In this document: positions 28,759 to 37,684 of the stretch, in pieces
How the letters are laid out: each line of letters starts with the position of its first letter
Numbering within the stretch: the stretch's first letter is position 1
From: Lentzea aerocolonigenes
Lineage (GTDB): Bacteria; Actinomycetota; Actinomycetes; Mycobacteriales; Pseudonocardiaceae
Assembly: GCF_000955955.1 (NCBI RefSeq)
Contig: NZ_JYJG01000139.1
Coordinates: 1-50,669 of the forward strand
Direction of reading: 5' to 3'
Length of the DNA: 50,669 nucleotides
Translations under genes and position numbers: made by a program
Notes under the pieces: model-generated
Database searches by the model: none
Told to the model about the DNA's origin: nothing
What the model saw: the letters and a program-made list of their open reading frames with translations, nothing else

Positions 28759-28844
28759 TCAGCGCACCGCAAGCGGCATGCACGGGGCGGTGGCGCTGAG
28801 CACACCAGAGCGGGGTGAGTGCGAGGTGAAGCGCGGATCCGTCT

Positions 28845-28850
28845 TACCCT
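28845..28850 (+). promoter_or_regulatory. -10 box of a leaderless promoter for sdpI
   Basis: TACCCT lies 6 bases before the GTG at 28857. No Shine-Dalgarno sequence is present. Confidence 0.5.
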
Positions 28851-28856
28851 CATGGG

Positions 28857-29261
28857 GTGAACATCGTGCTGTCGGTCGTCCTGGGTGTGCTCGGCGTCGC
28901 TCTCGGCGCGGTCGGTCTGCTGGGTCTGCAGGGCAAGCTGCGCCGCAACCGCTACGTCGGCGTGCGCACGGCGGCGGCACTGCGCGACGAGGAGACGTTC
29001 GCGCTGGCCAACCGCGTTGCCGGGGTGCCGAACGTGGCGGCGGGCGTCGTCGCGATCGTGTCCGGCGCGATGTCGTTCGTCATGGCCGACCTGGCCGTCA
29101 CCGCTGGGATCATCGGACTGGTGGGTGCGCTCGCGATCGCCTTTGCCGGCGGCATCGTCGGTAGCCGGGCGGCGGCGCTGGTGCCGGAGCCGGTCAAGCC
29201 CAAGGGGTGCGGTGGCTGTGCCTGCGGTGGTGGCGGTTGCTCGCCGCTCGCCGGTCTGTAA
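28857..29261 (+). CDS. SdpI-family membrane protein with a Cys-rich tail
   Basis: A 134-residue protein with three hydrophobic helices (about 3-24, 59-82 and 84-106) and the SdpI-type loop RRNRYVGVRT after the first. SdpI in Bacillus is an immunity protein and signal receptor for a killing peptide; actinobacterial members are mostly uncharacterised. The C-terminus is odd: CGGCACGGGGC carries four Cys among Gly residues, which could bind a metal or form disulfides. The gene starts leaderless. No toxin gene is seen nearby. Confidence 0.78.
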   Translation: MNIVLSVVLGVLGVALGAVGLLGLQGKLRRNRYVGVRTAAALRDEETFALANRVAGVPNVAAGVVAIVSGAMSFVMADLAVTAGIIGLVGALAIAFAGGIVGSRAAALVPEPVKPKGCGGCACGGGGCSPLAGL

Positions 29262-29267
29262 ACCGAA

Positions 29268-29281
29268 GTTTCACGTGAATC
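29268..29281. other. parS-like site (13 of 14 bases)
   Basis: GTTTCACGTGAATC differs at one base from the parS palindrome GTTTCACGTGAAAC. It lies in the convergent gap between sdpI and yqgE, about 18 kb from parB. Dispersed parS sites around the origin are usual in actinomycetes. Confidence 0.5.
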
Positions 29282-29292
29282 AGTTCTGATTC
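29277..29292. terminator. Small hairpin between the convergent sdpI and yqgE genes
   Basis: GAATCA-GTTC-TGATTC is a perfect 6-bp stem spanning the yqgE stop. It is short and AT-rich, so its role in termination is uncertain. Confidence 0.35.
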
Positions 29293-29863
29293 AGTTCTCG
29301 CGGACGTCCTTGGGATAGGTGGACAGCAGCGCCAGCGGCATGCCCTGCCGGCGCAGCACCCGGCCCCACAGGTCGACGTTCGCGCCGACGAGCACGTCGT
29401 CGGCCAGTCCGGTCACGACGATCCAGTCGCCGCGCTCGATCTCACCCGCGAGCTGGCCCTCGCCCCAGCCCGAGTAGCCCGCGAACACCCGCAGGCCGCG
29501 CACCAGCGGCATCAGGTCTTCCGGCTCGGCGTCGAGGTCGATCAACGCGACCGGGCCCTGCACGCCGACCAGACCCTCCACTGCGGACGGGTCGGTGCCC
29601 GCCTTCAAGGCCGCCAGGCACAGCGCCGTCTTCTGCTCGACCGGGCCGCCGATGTAGATGCACTGCGGCTTCGTCACGTGCGGGCCCCACGGCGGCAGTA
29701 CGTCGTGCACCGCCACGTCGGACGGGCGGTTCAGCACGACGCCGAGGGTCCCCTCAGGACGTTGGTCGATGATGTAGACGACCGTGCGCGTGAAGTTCGG
29801 GTCGTTCAGGCTCGGGGCGGCAACCAACAGGGAGCCTGGCTCGACCTCGGCATCGGGACGCAC
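29291..29863 (-). CDS. YqgE/AlgH family protein
   Basis: A 190-residue protein of the DUF179 (AlgH/YqgE) family, with the opening GSLLVAAPSLNDPNFTRTVV, the LGVVLNRPSD segment and the IYIGGPVE box. Family members are widespread and of unclear biochemical role. The start is GTG 29863. The neighbouring order leuS, yqgE, MFS also occurs in M. tuberculosis (Rv0037c-Rv0041), so this cluster is conserved. Confidence 0.9.
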   Translation of the reverse strand: MRPDAEVEPGSLLVAAPSLNDPNFTRTVVYIIDQRPEGTLGVVLNRPSDVAVHDVLPPWGPHVTKPQCIYIGGPVEQKTALCLAALKAGTDPSAVEGLVGVQGPVALIDLDAEPEDLMPLVRGLRVFAGYSGWGEGQLAGEIERGDWIVVTGLADDVLVGANVDLWGRVLRRQGMPLALLSTYPKDVREN

Positions 29864-29890
29864 GTCACCATGAAATCATCCGTGATCGCC

Positions 29891-29916
29891 GGAACAACTC
29901 AGGGCCGCGCCCCGTT
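29891..29916 (+). promoter_or_regulatory. SigR/SigH-like promoter upstream of the candidate small RNA
   Basis: GGAAC (29891-29895) and GTT (29914-29916) are separated by 18 bases, matching the GGAA(T/C)-N18-GTT pattern of oxidative-stress ECF sigma factors. A vegetative-like TAGACT at 29916-29921 overlaps, without a clear -35 partner. Confidence 0.4.
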
Positions 29917-29921
29917 AGACT

Positions 29922-30065
29922 CAGGTGTCGGATGTCTTTGTGTCCCCCGGGCTCAACAGACAACCGCCTTCGCGGAATACCGTACGGCTGGAGCCGCGTA
30001 GTGCACCGCGCCGTGAGGCGACCTGGCATCCGATCCAGGGGAGCCGGACCGAGAGGTCCGGCTTT
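29922..30065 (+). ncRNA. Candidate small RNA between yqgE and the MFS gene
   Basis: The 237-base gap has a promoter-like element at its left and a strong intrinsic terminator at its right, with several stems between (GCGG...CCGC at about 29972-29997, CGCC-GTGA-GGCG at about 30009-30020). No convincing ORF fills it, and the MFS gene has its own leaderless start downstream. An independent transcript of about 140 bases is inferred. I could not match it to a known RNA family. Confidence 0.4.
30042..30063 (+). terminator. Strong intrinsic terminator upstream of the MFS gene
   Basis: A perfect 9-bp stem AGCCGGACC / GGTCCGGCT with a GAGA tetraloop is followed by TTCGTGGTTTTC. It ends a transcript coming from the left, where there is no annotated plus-strand gene. 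Confidence 0.7.
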
Positions 30066-30088
30066 CGTGGTTTTCACCCCGGCGCGCC

Positions 30089-30094
30089 TAGAGT
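30089..30094 (+). promoter_or_regulatory. -10 box of a leaderless promoter for the MFS gene
   Basis: TAGAGT lies 6 bases before the GTG at 30101, with no ribosome site. Confidence 0.5.
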
Positions 30095-30100
30095 GCAACG

Positions 30101-31441
30101 GTGACAACGCTTGCGGTGGAGAGACACCACTGGGGATCACGCCGCTTCCTCGGCATCCCCGAGTACCGCAGGCTCCTCGCCACCCGGCTCGCGTCCCAGT
30201 GGGGTGACGGACTCTTCCAGGCCGGGCTCGCGGGCGCGGTTCTCTTCAACCCAGAGCGGCAGGCCGATCCCGCGGCGATCGCTGCTGGGTTCGCCGTGCT
30301 CCTGCTGCCGTACTCGCTCATCGGGCCGTTCGCGGGTGCGCTGCTCGACCGGTGGGACCGCAAAAAAGTCATCGTCGTGGCGAACGTCTCACGCGCGGCG
30401 TTCGTCCTGTTCACCGCTCTCGCGGTCGGTGCCGGGCTGAGCGGGCTGCCGCTCTACGTCTCCGCCCTCGTCGTCATGGGCATCGGCCGGTTCGTCGGTT
30501 CCGGCCTGTCGGCCTCGCTGCCGCACGTCGTCGACGAGAGCCATCTGGTCGAGGCGAACGCGCTGGCCACGACGGCGGGAGCGATCACAGCGGTGATCGG
30601 TGCCGCCTGTGCGATCGGGTTCCGCACGCTGCTGGGTGCCGGTGACGGCGGCTCCGGGTGGACCACCAGCATCGCGCTGATCGGCATGCTGACCAGCGCG
30701 TTCATCGCCAGCAGGTTCAAGGCGGGCGTGCTCGGGCCGGACGAGGTCGACGAGCCGCACAGCGCCTTCAAGGCCGTCGCGCGAGGTCTGCTGGACGGCG
30801 CGAAGGCCACCTGGCACACCCCGAGCGTCCGGGCCGGGCTGGCCGCACTGCTCGCGCACCGCGCCGCGTTCGGCGTGAGCCTCATGGTCACGCTGCTGCT
30901 GATGCGCTACAGCCTGCACGACGTCGGCATCCTCAAGGCCGGCATCGGCGGGCTCGGCGAGATCGCCGTCGCGGGCGGAGCCGGCATCCTGCTCGCCGGC
31001 ATCCTCACCGACCGGATCGTCGACAGGTTCGGCGTGAAGACCACGATCTGCGGCGCGCTGCTGCTCACGGCCGCCGCCCAGATCGGGCTCGGGCTGCCGA
31101 TGACGCTGCCGACCATCCTCGCGGCCGGGTTCGTGGTCATCTTCGCCGGTCAGATCGTCAAGCTGTGCGTGGACACCGCGGTGCAGCACGACGTCGGTGA
31201 CGAAGTGCGCGGCCGGGTCTTCTCCCTCTACGACACGCTTTTCAACGTCGCTCAGGTCACCGCGGTGTCCATCACGGCGACGGTGGTCCCCCTGGACGGG
31301 CGTTCGCCCGGTCTCCTGCTCACCGCCGCCGGCCTCTACCTGATCGGGCTGGGCGCCTACCTGTCCCTGCTACCGCGGAAACGGCAGGTGCAACATCCCG
31401 GCCTCGTGCGCGAAGACGACGGCAGCCACCCGATCGGGTAG
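30101..31441 (+). CDS. Major facilitator superfamily transporter
   Basis: A 446-residue transporter with about 12 membrane helices and the motif-A-like loop LLDRWDRKKVIV between helices 2 and 3. The related mycobacterial gene Rv0037c is next to yqgE, as here. The substrate is unknown; drug or small-molecule export is typical. The start GTG 30101 is leaderless. The last 72 bases overlap the 3' end of a small LuxR-type gene on the other strand. Confidence 0.88.
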   Translation: MTTLAVERHHWGSRRFLGIPEYRRLLATRLASQWGDGLFQAGLAGAVLFNPERQADPAAIAAGFAVLLLPYSLIGPFAGALLDRWDRKKVIVVANVSRAAFVLFTALAVGAGLSGLPLYVSALVVMGIGRFVGSGLSASLPHVVDESHLVEANALATTAGAITAVIGAACAIGFRTLLGAGDGGSGWTTSIALIGMLTSAFIASRFKAGVLGPDEVDEPHSAFKAVARGLLDGAKATWHTPSVRAGLAALLAHRAAFGVSLMVTLLLMRYSLHDVGILKAGIGGLGEIAVAGGAGILLAGILTDRIVDRFGVKTTICGALLLTAAAQIGLGLPMTLPTILAAGFVVIFAGQIVKLCVDTAVQHDVGDEVRGRVFSLYDTLFNVAQVTAVSITATVVPLDGRSPGLLLTAAGLYLIGLGAYLSLLPRKRQVQHPGLVREDDGSHPIG

Positions 31442-31624
31442 ATCCAGGCGCCGGAGGATGTCGGCCACCTCGGCGGCCACCTGCTGCTGCCCGATGCCGA
31501 GCACCCGCGCGATCTCGTGGTCGGCGTGACCACGCGCGAGACACCGCAGCACCGCCCGTTGGTCGTCGGTCAGCACTTCCAGGTCGCGCACGTCCGGACC
31601 TGCGGAGAGTCCCCAAGTGAACAT
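31370..31624 (-). CDS. Small LuxR-type helix-turn-helix protein
   Basis: An 84-residue protein that is little more than a LuxR-like DNA-binding domain: LTDDQRAVLRCLARGHADHEIARVLGIG is the first two helices (shown here only as a motif region), followed by QQQVAAEVADILRRL. It has no receiver or sensor domain. The ATG at 31624 is chosen because GGGGG lies eight bases upstream; GTG 31645 and ATGs between are alternatives. It overlaps the MFS gene by 72 bases. It may be a free-standing regulator or a decaying remnant. Confidence 0.65.
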   Translation of the reverse strand: MFTWGLSAGPDVRDLEVLTDDQRAVLRCLARGHADHEIARVLGIGQQQVAAEVADILRRLDLPDRVAAVVFAHEAGMLHLPFPR

Positions 31625-31659
31625 CTGCATCACCCCCATGAGCACTGCCCATGGTGCAG

Positions 31660-31688
31660 CCCCGCGCTGTCAGTTCGCTAACGCGGGG
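31660..31688. repeat. GC-rich inverted repeat between cca and the LuxR-type gene
   Basis: CCCCGCG and CGCGGGG pair around a 15-base loop. On the plus strand ATTTCATT follows. On the minus strand, where cca ends, there is no T-run. A weak terminator for cca is possible. Confidence 0.35.
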
Positions 31689-31709
31689 ATTTCATTCGCT
31701 CACCATGCG

Positions 31710-33146
31710 TCACGCAGATGGCGGAGTGATGCCCTGTTCACGCGCCCAGTCGAGGAGAGCGGCCTCGGCCTCGTCGCGGTCCAGCGGCCCGCGGTCGAGC
31801 CGCAGTTCCTTGAGGAACTTCCACGCCGCACCGACCTGCGGACCAGGTGGCAGGCCCAGCATCTTCATGATCTCGTTGCCGTCGAGGTCCGGCCGCACGC
31901 GCGCGAGGTCTTCCTCGGCCGCGATGCGCGCGATGCGTTCCTCGAGAGAGTCGTAGGTCCGCTTCAGCAGGTTCGCCTTGCGCTTGTTGCGGGTCGTGCA
32001 GTCGGCGCGGACGAGCTTGTGCAACCGCGTCAGCAGGTCACCCGCGTCCGTCACGTACCGGCGCACGGCCGAGTCGGTCCACTCGCCGTTGCCGTAGCCG
32101 TGGAACCTCAAATGCAGGTAGACGAGCTTGGCGACGTCCTCGGTGATCTCCTTCGAGTACCGCAACGCCCGCAAGCGCTTGCGGACCATCTTCGCGCCCA
32201 CGACCTCGTGGTGGTGGAACGAGACACCGCCGCCGGCCTCGAACTTCCGGGTGGCCGGCTTGCCGATGTCGTGCAGCAGCGCCGCGATCCTCAGCACCAG
32301 ATCGGGTGATTGATCAACATCTTCAAGATCAATTGCCTGCTCGAGCACAACCAGCGAGTGGTGGAAGACGTCCTTGTGTTGATGATGTTCGTCGATCTCC
32401 AGCTTCATGGCCGTGAGCTCGGGCAACACGATGTCGGCCAGCCCGGTCTCCACCATGAGCTCGATGCCGCGGCGGGGGTGCGCCCCGCACAGGAGCTTCG
32501 AGAGCTCCACCTGCACTCGCTCCGGCGTGATGCGGGCGAGTTCGCCTGCCATCGACCGCATCGCCTCGATCACCCGAGGCGCCGCGGTGAAGCCGAGCTG
32601 GGAGACGAACCGGGCAGCGCGCAGCATCCGCAACGGGTCGTCGCCGAACGACTCCTGCGGGGTCGCCGGTGTGTCCAGCACGCCGTCCCGCGCGGCCTGG
32701 AGGCCTCCGGTCGGGTCGACGAACTCGCGGGCCACGACGTCGAACGCCATGGCGTTGACCGTGAAGTCGCGCCGGACCAGGTCGCCGTCGATGCTGTCGC
32801 CGAAGGTCACCTCCGGGTTGCGGGTGACGCCGTCGTAGACGTCCGCGCGGAAGGTCGTGATCTCGATGATCTCGCCCTTCTTCGAGGCGCCGACCGTGCC
32901 GAACGCGATGCCGGTGTCCCACTGGGCGTCCGACCAGCCGCTGAGCAGCTTCTGGATCTCCGCGGGACGCGCGTCGGTGGTGAAGTCGAAGTCGTTCGTC
33001 GGGCGCCCCAGCACGGCGTCGCGCACACTGCCGCCCACGAGGTAGAGGCGCTTGCCCTCGGCGGCGAACCGAGCGGCGAGCTCGGCGACGACTGGAGTGA
33101 TGGTGGGCTCTTCCACCACCGCATTCTGCTGGAGCGATCGAGACAC
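31710..33146 (-). CDS. cca: CCA-adding tRNA nucleotidyltransferase
   Basis: A 478-residue class II nucleotidyltransferase that adds or repairs the CCA end of tRNA. The head domain has [10 protein letters not shown] and the metal-binding DFDFT; the neck has [16 protein letters not shown]-terminal HD domain with [10 protein letters not shown] is present, giving phosphatase activity as in some bacterial CCA enzymes. It is the counterpart of M. tuberculosis Rv3907c (pcnA). It diverges from the Nudix gene. Confidence 0.92.
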   Translation of the reverse strand: MSRSLQQNAVVEEPTITPVVAELAARFAAEGKRLYLVGGSVRDAVLGRPTNDFDFTTDARPAEIQKLLSGWSDAQWDTGIAFGTVGASKKGEIIEITTFRADVYDGVTRNPEVTFGDSIDGDLVRRDFTVNAMAFDVVAREFVDPTGGLQAARDGVLDTPATPQESFGDDPLRMLRAARFVSQLGFTAAPRVIEAMRSMAGELARITPERVQVELSKLLCGAHPRRGIELMVETGLADIVLPELTAMKLEIDEHHQHKDVFHHSLVVLEQAIDLEDVDQSPDLVLRIAALLHDIGKPATRKFEAGGGVSFHHHEVVGAKMVRKRLRALRYSKEITEDVAKLVYLHLRFHGYGNGEWTDSAVRRYVTDAGDLLTRLHKLVRADCTTRNKRKANLLKRTYDSLEERIARIAAEEDLARVRPDLDGNEIMKMLGLPPGPQVGAAWKFLKELRLDRGPLDRDEAEAALLDWAREQGITPPSA

Positions 33147-33156
33147 GAGAAACCAG

Positions 33157-33179
33157 CGTACTTAAGGTTCGTAAGTACG
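33157..33179. repeat. Inverted repeat in the cca/Nudix divergent promoter
   Basis: CGTACTTA and TAAGTACG are perfect 8-base arms separated by AGGTTCG. The right arm overlaps the -10 box TACGAT of the Nudix promoter, and the left arm is near the cca start. It looks like an operator serving both directions. Confidence 0.55.
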
Positions 33180-33181
33180 AT
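33176..33181 (+). promoter_or_regulatory. -10 box of a leaderless promoter for the Nudix operon
   Basis: TACGAT lies 7 bases before the ATG at 33189, overlapping the inverted repeat. Confidence 0.55.
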
Positions 33182-33188
33182 CGGCCGT

Positions 33189-33707
33189 ATGCCCCCGTCA
33201 GCCGCAAGATCCGGAGGAGGTCCCAAGCCGGGCCGCCGGAAGAGGCGCAGGGGCCGCAGGCTCAAAACCGTCGACGAGACGTCGGCTGGTGGCCTGGTGC
33301 TCGACGGTGAGCAGCGGGCCGCGGTGATCGGCAGACTTGACCGGCGTGGCCGGTTGCTGTGGTCTTTGCCGAAGGGTCACATCGAGGCCGGCGAGACCGC
33401 GGAACAGACCGCGGTGCGCGAGGTCGCCGAGGAGACCGGTATTCATAGCAGGGTGCTTCGCCCGTTGGGGTCGATCGACTACTGGTTCGTCGCTGACGAC
33501 CGCCGGGTGCACAAGACGGTTCACCACTTCCTCCTCGAAGCGCTGGGGGGAGAGCTTTCCGACGAAGACGTGGAGGTCACCGAGGTGGCGTGGGTGCCAC
33601 TCGGCGAGCTGGACGAGCGACTCGCGTATGCCGATGAGCGCCGTCTGGTCCGCCGAGCCGCCGAACTGCTCGCCGACCGCTGCCGGGACGGGGCTGAGTC
33701 GGCGTGA
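33189..33707 (+). CDS. Nudix hydrolase
   Basis: A 172-residue Nudix protein, counterpart of M. tuberculosis MutT4 (Rv3908). The Nudix box is intact: [14 protein letters not shown] then REVAEETGI, with the catalytic E residues. Residues 1-30 form a basic Arg/Lys-rich extension ([10 protein letters not shown]) that may bind nucleic acid. The substrate could be oxidised nucleotides or another diphosphate. The longer frame upstream overlaps cca and is not real. The stop overlaps the next gene (GTGA). Confidence 0.9.
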   Translation: MPPSAARSGGGPKPGRRKRRRGRRLKTVDETSAGGLVLDGEQRAAVIGRLDRRGRLLWSLPKGHIEAGETAEQTAVREVAEETGIHSRVLRPLGSIDYWFVADDRRVHKTVHHFLLEALGGELSDEDVEVTEVAWVPLGELDERLAYADERRLVRRAAELLADRCRDGAESA

Positions 33708-36001
33708 GCGTGAGGAAGCTCGTCTGCACAGCCGCCGTCGCCGCGTTCCTGGTGACAGCCACGCCGCTCGCGGGCGCCGTGGAGCAGTCCCAGCCGGACC
33801 AGACCGACGCGCTGCCGTTCCTGCCCGACGGTCCCCAGGTGTGGGCGACCAGAACCCTCGCCGCCCAGCCGGGCCAGCCGCAGCCGCAGTTCCTGCGGCT
33901 CGACATCGCCCAGCTCACCCCCCGGTTCGTCACGAGCGACTCGCCGGGCACGGTCAAGATCACCGGCAAGATCGTCAACGTCGGTGACCGCAAGGTGTCC
34001 GACATCGTGCTGCGCCTGGAGCGCGGCGAGTCGCTCGACACCGAGGACGACCTGCGCAAGGCGTTGCGGGAGCCTGCCGCGGCCGAGTTCGTCCAGCCGA
34101 ACTTCACCAAGGTCGCGGACGAGCTCGAGGCCGGTCAGCAGAAGGACTTCACGCTCGAGGTGCCGTTGCGCGGCACCGAGCCGACGTCGCTCGCGATCGA
34201 CCAGCCCGGCATCTACCCGATCCTCGCCAACATCAACGGCCGGCCGGACTACGGCGGCCAGGCGCGGCTCGCGGCCCTCTCGACGCTGCTGCCCGTGCTG
34301 GGAGTGCCCGGCGGCGAGACCAAGGGCAGGCCGGGCGCACCGAGCAAGCTGACCGTCCTGTGGCCCATCGCGGACCGGCCGCGGCTGGTCAGGACCGGTG
34401 GCGAGGGCGAGTCCGAGCTGGTCGACGACGACCTCGCGGCGTCGCTCTCGGCCACCGGGCGGCTGTACGGCCTGCTGCAGGCCTACGAGCAGGCGATCCC
34501 GGCGATGAGCACCTCGATGTGCCTCGCGATCGACCCGGACCTGCTGCGCACGATCCAGGCGATGAGCACCGGCTACAAGATCCGCGGCGGCATCGAGGGC
34601 AAGGGCAAGGCCGAGGCGAAGCTGTGGCTCGACCGGCTCAAGCTCGCCGTCACGGGCCGTTGCGTCGTCGCGCTGCCGTACGCCGACGCCGACCTCGTGG
34701 CGTTGAACAGGGCGAAGCTCCCGAACATGCGGACGCTCGCGCTGAACGACGGCTCGAAGCTGATCCAGCAGATCCTCGGTGTGCAGCCGCTGCCGGACTT
34801 CGTGTGGCCAGAGGACGGCGTGCTGGACCAGTCGACGTTCGACGAGCTGGTCACGCCGCAGCCCGACCAGAAGTACACCGGTATGAAGTCGGTCCTGCTC
34901 GACCCGACCGGCCTGGCCGACGCGCCGGGCACGGCTCCGGTCGGCATCGGCGGCAAGCACCCGGTGACCGCCGTGAAGATCGACTCGATGGTCTCGGACG
35001 CGCTGCAGGGCAGTGCCTCCAAGCCGCGCACGCTCTCCGGAGTCACCACGCCGGTCGAGAGCCAGCCGGTGTCCGTGCAGAACGCGCTGTCCGTGCTGGT
35101 GTTCCGCGCCGGCTGGCAGGGCGACGGGCGGAACGTGCTGGTCACGCCGCCGCGCCGGTGGAACGCGCCGCTCGCGGAGATGACCGAGTTCCTGAGCGCC
35201 GCCCAGAAGCTGCTCGGCAGCGGCTACGCGACCCAGACCGGTCTCGAGGAGCTGACCACCGCCACCCCGGCGACGACGAACGCCAAGGTCTCCTACCCGC
35301 CGGAGGCCGGCGCGCGCGAGGTCTCGACCACGATCTCCGACGAGGTGACCAAGCAGAGCCTCGAGCTCGGCGGCCTGGTCGCGTCCATGCAGCAGGAGGA
35401 CAAGGAGCACACCGCTCCCGCCGACCTGGCCGACCCGTTGTGGCTCGGCCTGCTGCGCGCGATGTCCGGTGCGTGGCGGCAGAACGAGGAGGGCGCGCGG
35501 TCCGCCGCGTACATCAGCCAGGACGAGCTGAACTCGCTGACCGGCATGGTCGGCGTGACGCCGCCCGCGAGCCCGATCCTGCTCGGCTCCGGCGACAGTC
35601 CCATTCCAGTGACGATCACGAACAAGCTCGACGTCCGCGTCACCGTGCGGATCGTGCTGGCCGACACGCCGGGAATCCGCAAGCTCGACCTCGCTGACCA
35701 GGTACTTCCCGCCCGCGGCGAGCGCGTCGTGCGGGTGCCGGTCGAGGTGCTGCGGTCCGGCCGGTTCCCCGTCAACGTCCGGCTGACCACTCCCGAGGGC
35801 GTCGCTCTCGGTGACACTGTCAAGCTGGAGGTGTCGTCGTCCGCCTACGGCACCATCACGGTGATCGTCACCGTGATCGCCGCGATCGCGCTCGTCCTGC
35901 TCTCCGGACGACGCATCTACAAGCGGGTTCGCGCTCGCAACGGCGAGAACGGCGGCGCACCGTCCATCGAGAACGTCACACCGGAGAAGTCGAGCGCGTG
36001 A
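33704..36001 (+). CDS. DUF6049 family exported membrane protein
   Basis: A 765-residue protein matching the position of Rv3909. It has a signal peptide (about 1-26, ending near LAGA), a long extracytoplasmic region, and one C-terminal membrane helix (about 724-741, [14 protein letters not shown]) followed by a basic cytoplasmic tail. Function is not established. It is translationally coupled to both neighbours (Nudix and murJ), so a role in envelope assembly with the flippase is inferred from context. Confidence 0.85.
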   Translation: MSVRKLVCTAAVAAFLVTATPLAGAVEQSQPDQTDALPFLPDGPQVWATRTLAAQPGQPQPQFLRLDIAQLTPRFVTSDSPGTVKITGKIVNVGDRKVSDIVLRLERGESLDTEDDLRKALREPAAAEFVQPNFTKVADELEAGQQKDFTLEVPLRGTEPTSLAIDQPGIYPILANINGRPDYGGQARLAALSTLLPVLGVPGGETKGRPGAPSKLTVLWPIADRPRLVRTGGEGESELVDDDLAASLSATGRLYGLLQAYEQAIPAMSTSMCLAIDPDLLRTIQAMSTGYKIRGGIEGKGKAEAKLWLDRLKLAVTGRCVVALPYADADLVALNRAKLPNMRTLALNDGSKLIQQILGVQPLPDFVWPEDGVLDQSTFDELVTPQPDQKYTGMKSVLLDPTGLADAPGTAPVGIGGKHPVTAVKIDSMVSDALQGSASKPRTLSGVTTPVESQPVSVQNALSVLVFRAGWQGDGRNVLVTPPRRWNAPLAEMTEFLSAAQKLLGSGYATQTGLEELTTATPATTNAKVSYPPEAGAREVSTTISDEVTKQSLELGGLVASMQQEDKEHTAPADLADPLWLGLLRAMSGAWRQNEEGARSAAYISQDELNSLTGMVGVTPPASPILLGSGDSPIPVTITNKLDVRVTVRIVLADTPGIRKLDLADQVLPARGERVVRVPVEVLRSGRFPVNVRLTTPEGVALGDTVKLEVSSSAYGTITVIVTVIAAIALVLLSGRRIYKRVRARNGENGGAPSIENVTPEKSSA

Positions 36002-37647
36002 GCGAGACAGCCACGACCACCGAGCCAGAGCAGCAGAAGCAAGCACCGTCGGTCGCGAAAGCCAGCGGCTCGATGGCGATCGCGACGATCGTCAGCCGGG
36101 CCACCGGGCTGCTGTCGAAGGTGCTCCTGGTCGCCGTCATCGGCGGTGAGACGCTTGGTGACTCTTACCAGGCGGCATCGACGCTGCCCACCATGATCAA
36201 CGAGCTGCTCCTCGGCGGCGTGCTGACCAGCGTGGCGATCCCGCTGCTGGTCCGCGCCGAGAAGGAGGACGGTGACGGCGGTGAGTCGTACGCACAGTGG
36301 CTGATCACCATGGGCACGCTGATCCTCGGTATCGGCACGGTCCTCGCGATGGTCTGCGCGCCGCTGCTCACGGACGTCTACATCTCCGACTCGCCGACCG
36401 CGAACGCCCCGCTGGTCACGGCGTTCGCGTACCTGGTGCTTCCCGGCATCGTGTTCTACGGCTTGACAGCACTTCTCAGCGCCGTGTTGAACGCACGGCA
36501 CGTGTTCGGCATCCCGACGTGGGCGCCGGTGCTGAACAACCTCGTCGTGATCGTCGTGCTGGCCGTTTACGCGATGCTGCCCGGCGAAATGACGCTCAAC
36601 CCGGTCCGGATGACCGACGTGCACCTGCTGGTGCTCGGTCTCGGCACCGCGCTCGGCGTCGCCGTGCAGGCATCCGTGCTGGTCCCGGCGCTGAAGAAGA
36701 CGGGTTTCCACTTCAAGTGGCGGTTCGGCTGGGACTCGCGGCTGTCGGAGTTCGGCAACCTCGCGTTCTGGGTGCTGCTGTACGTCGGGCTCGGCCTGGC
36801 GAGCATGACGGTGCTGACGAACGTCGCGACGAACGCCAAGGGCACCCTGACGGCGTTCAACTACCAGTGGCTGATCGCCCAGGTGCCCTACGGCGTGCTG
36901 GGTGTCTCGCTGCTGACCGCGCTGATGCCGAAGATGAGCCGGGCGGCCGCGCACAACGACAACGACTCGATCGTTCGCGACCTGCTGTTCGGCAACCGCA
37001 TGTCGTCGATCCTGCTGATGCCGTTCAGCGCGCTGATGACGGTCTCCGGTGTGTCCATCGGTCTCGCCGCCTTCGCGTACGGCGAGGCGGGGGTCGTGAC
37101 CGGTACCCGGATCGGCCTGGCGCTCTCGCTCTCGGCGTTCAGCCTCGTCCCGTACGCGGTCACGCTGCTGCAGCTGCGCGTCTTCTACGCGATGAAGGAC
37201 GCCCGCACGCCTACGTACATCCAGGCGATGATGGTCGCGGTCCGCATCGGTCTGCTGTACCTGTTCCTCGCGGTGGCCGAGCCGGGTGACGCCACCCAGC
37301 TCGCTGTCGGCGTGTCTCTCGCGATGTCGCTCAGCTTCGTCTTCGGCGCGGTGGTTGGTCAGGTTTGGCTGCGGATCCGGCTCGGCCGGCTGCGGACGGG
37401 CTTCACGATCTGGACGGTCTGTCTGACCGTGGTGGCGTCCTCGCTGGCGTTCGCGGTGGCCAAGGGCGTCAACTGGCTGATCCAGAACGGGTTCGGAATC
37501 TCGGACGTGCATGTAGCCAGTTGGGTCGAGGTCGTTGTGGTGACGTTGATCGGTCTGCCACTCGCGTTCGGCCTTTTGGCGGCGTTCCGGGTACCCGAGA
37601 TGAAGCCGGCCATCGACAAGATCAACCGTTTGGTGCGGCGGCGGTGA
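35998..37647 (+). CDS. murJ: Lipid II flippase MurJ (MviN)
   Basis: Integral membrane protein of the MOP superfamily that moves lipid II across the membrane for peptidoglycan synthesis. It has 549 residues and about 14 helices, with the opening SMAIATIVSRATGLL and the conserved GGVLTSVAIPLL after a short polar N-terminal extension (about 1-24). In M. tuberculosis MviN carries a fused pseudokinase; here that part is a separate gene 37 bases downstream. The GTG overlaps the DUF6049 stop. Confidence 0.94.
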   Translation: MSETATTTEPEQQKQAPSVAKASGSMAIATIVSRATGLLSKVLLVAVIGGETLGDSYQAASTLPTMINELLLGGVLTSVAIPLLVRAEKEDGDGGESYAQWLITMGTLILGIGTVLAMVCAPLLTDVYISDSPTANAPLVTAFAYLVLPGIVFYGLTALLSAVLNARHVFGIPTWAPVLNNLVVIVVLAVYAMLPGEMTLNPVRMTDVHLLVLGLGTALGVAVQASVLVPALKKTGFHFKWRFGWDSRLSEFGNLAFWVLLYVGLGLASMTVLTNVATNAKGTLTAFNYQWLIAQVPYGVLGVSLLTALMPKMSRAAAHNDNDSIVRDLLFGNRMSSILLMPFSALMTVSGVSIGLAAFAYGEAGVVTGTRIGLALSLSAFSLVPYAVTLLQLRVFYAMKDARTPTYIQAMMVAVRIGLLYLFLAVAEPGDATQLAVGVSLAMSLSFVFGAVVGQVWLRIRLGRLRTGFTIWTVCLTVVASSLAFAVAKGVNWLIQNGFGISDVHVASWVEVVVVTLIGLPLAFGLLAAFRVPEMKPAIDKINRLVRRR

Positions 37648-37671
37648 CGCCGGGCCGCGAGCGTCGTCCCG

Positions 37672-37677
37672 TACCCT
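37672..37677 (+). promoter_or_regulatory. -10 box of a leaderless promoter for the pseudokinase gene
   Basis: TACCCT lies 7 bases before GTG 37685. It would let the pseudokinase be expressed independently of murJ. Confidence 0.5.
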
Positions 37678-37684
37678 CGTGCCT

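Noticed and set aside
28607..28760. A T-box before leuS
   Set aside because: No T-box consensus (TGGNACCGCG) is seen; the Leu-codon leader explains the region better.
30041..30063. A guanidine-riboswitch-like GGTCCGAGAG look at the stem upstream of the MFS gene
   Set aside because: The bases form a simple terminator with a GAGA loop; the other conserved riboswitch blocks are missing.
29922..30065. SRP RNA or 6S-like RNA
   Set aside because: The conserved GGAAGGAAGCAG apical motif of SRP RNA is absent, and no long 6S-type hairpin is seen.
37679..37684. GTG 37679 as the pseudokinase start
   Set aside because: It is only one base after the -10 box; GTG 37685 fits a leaderless start.
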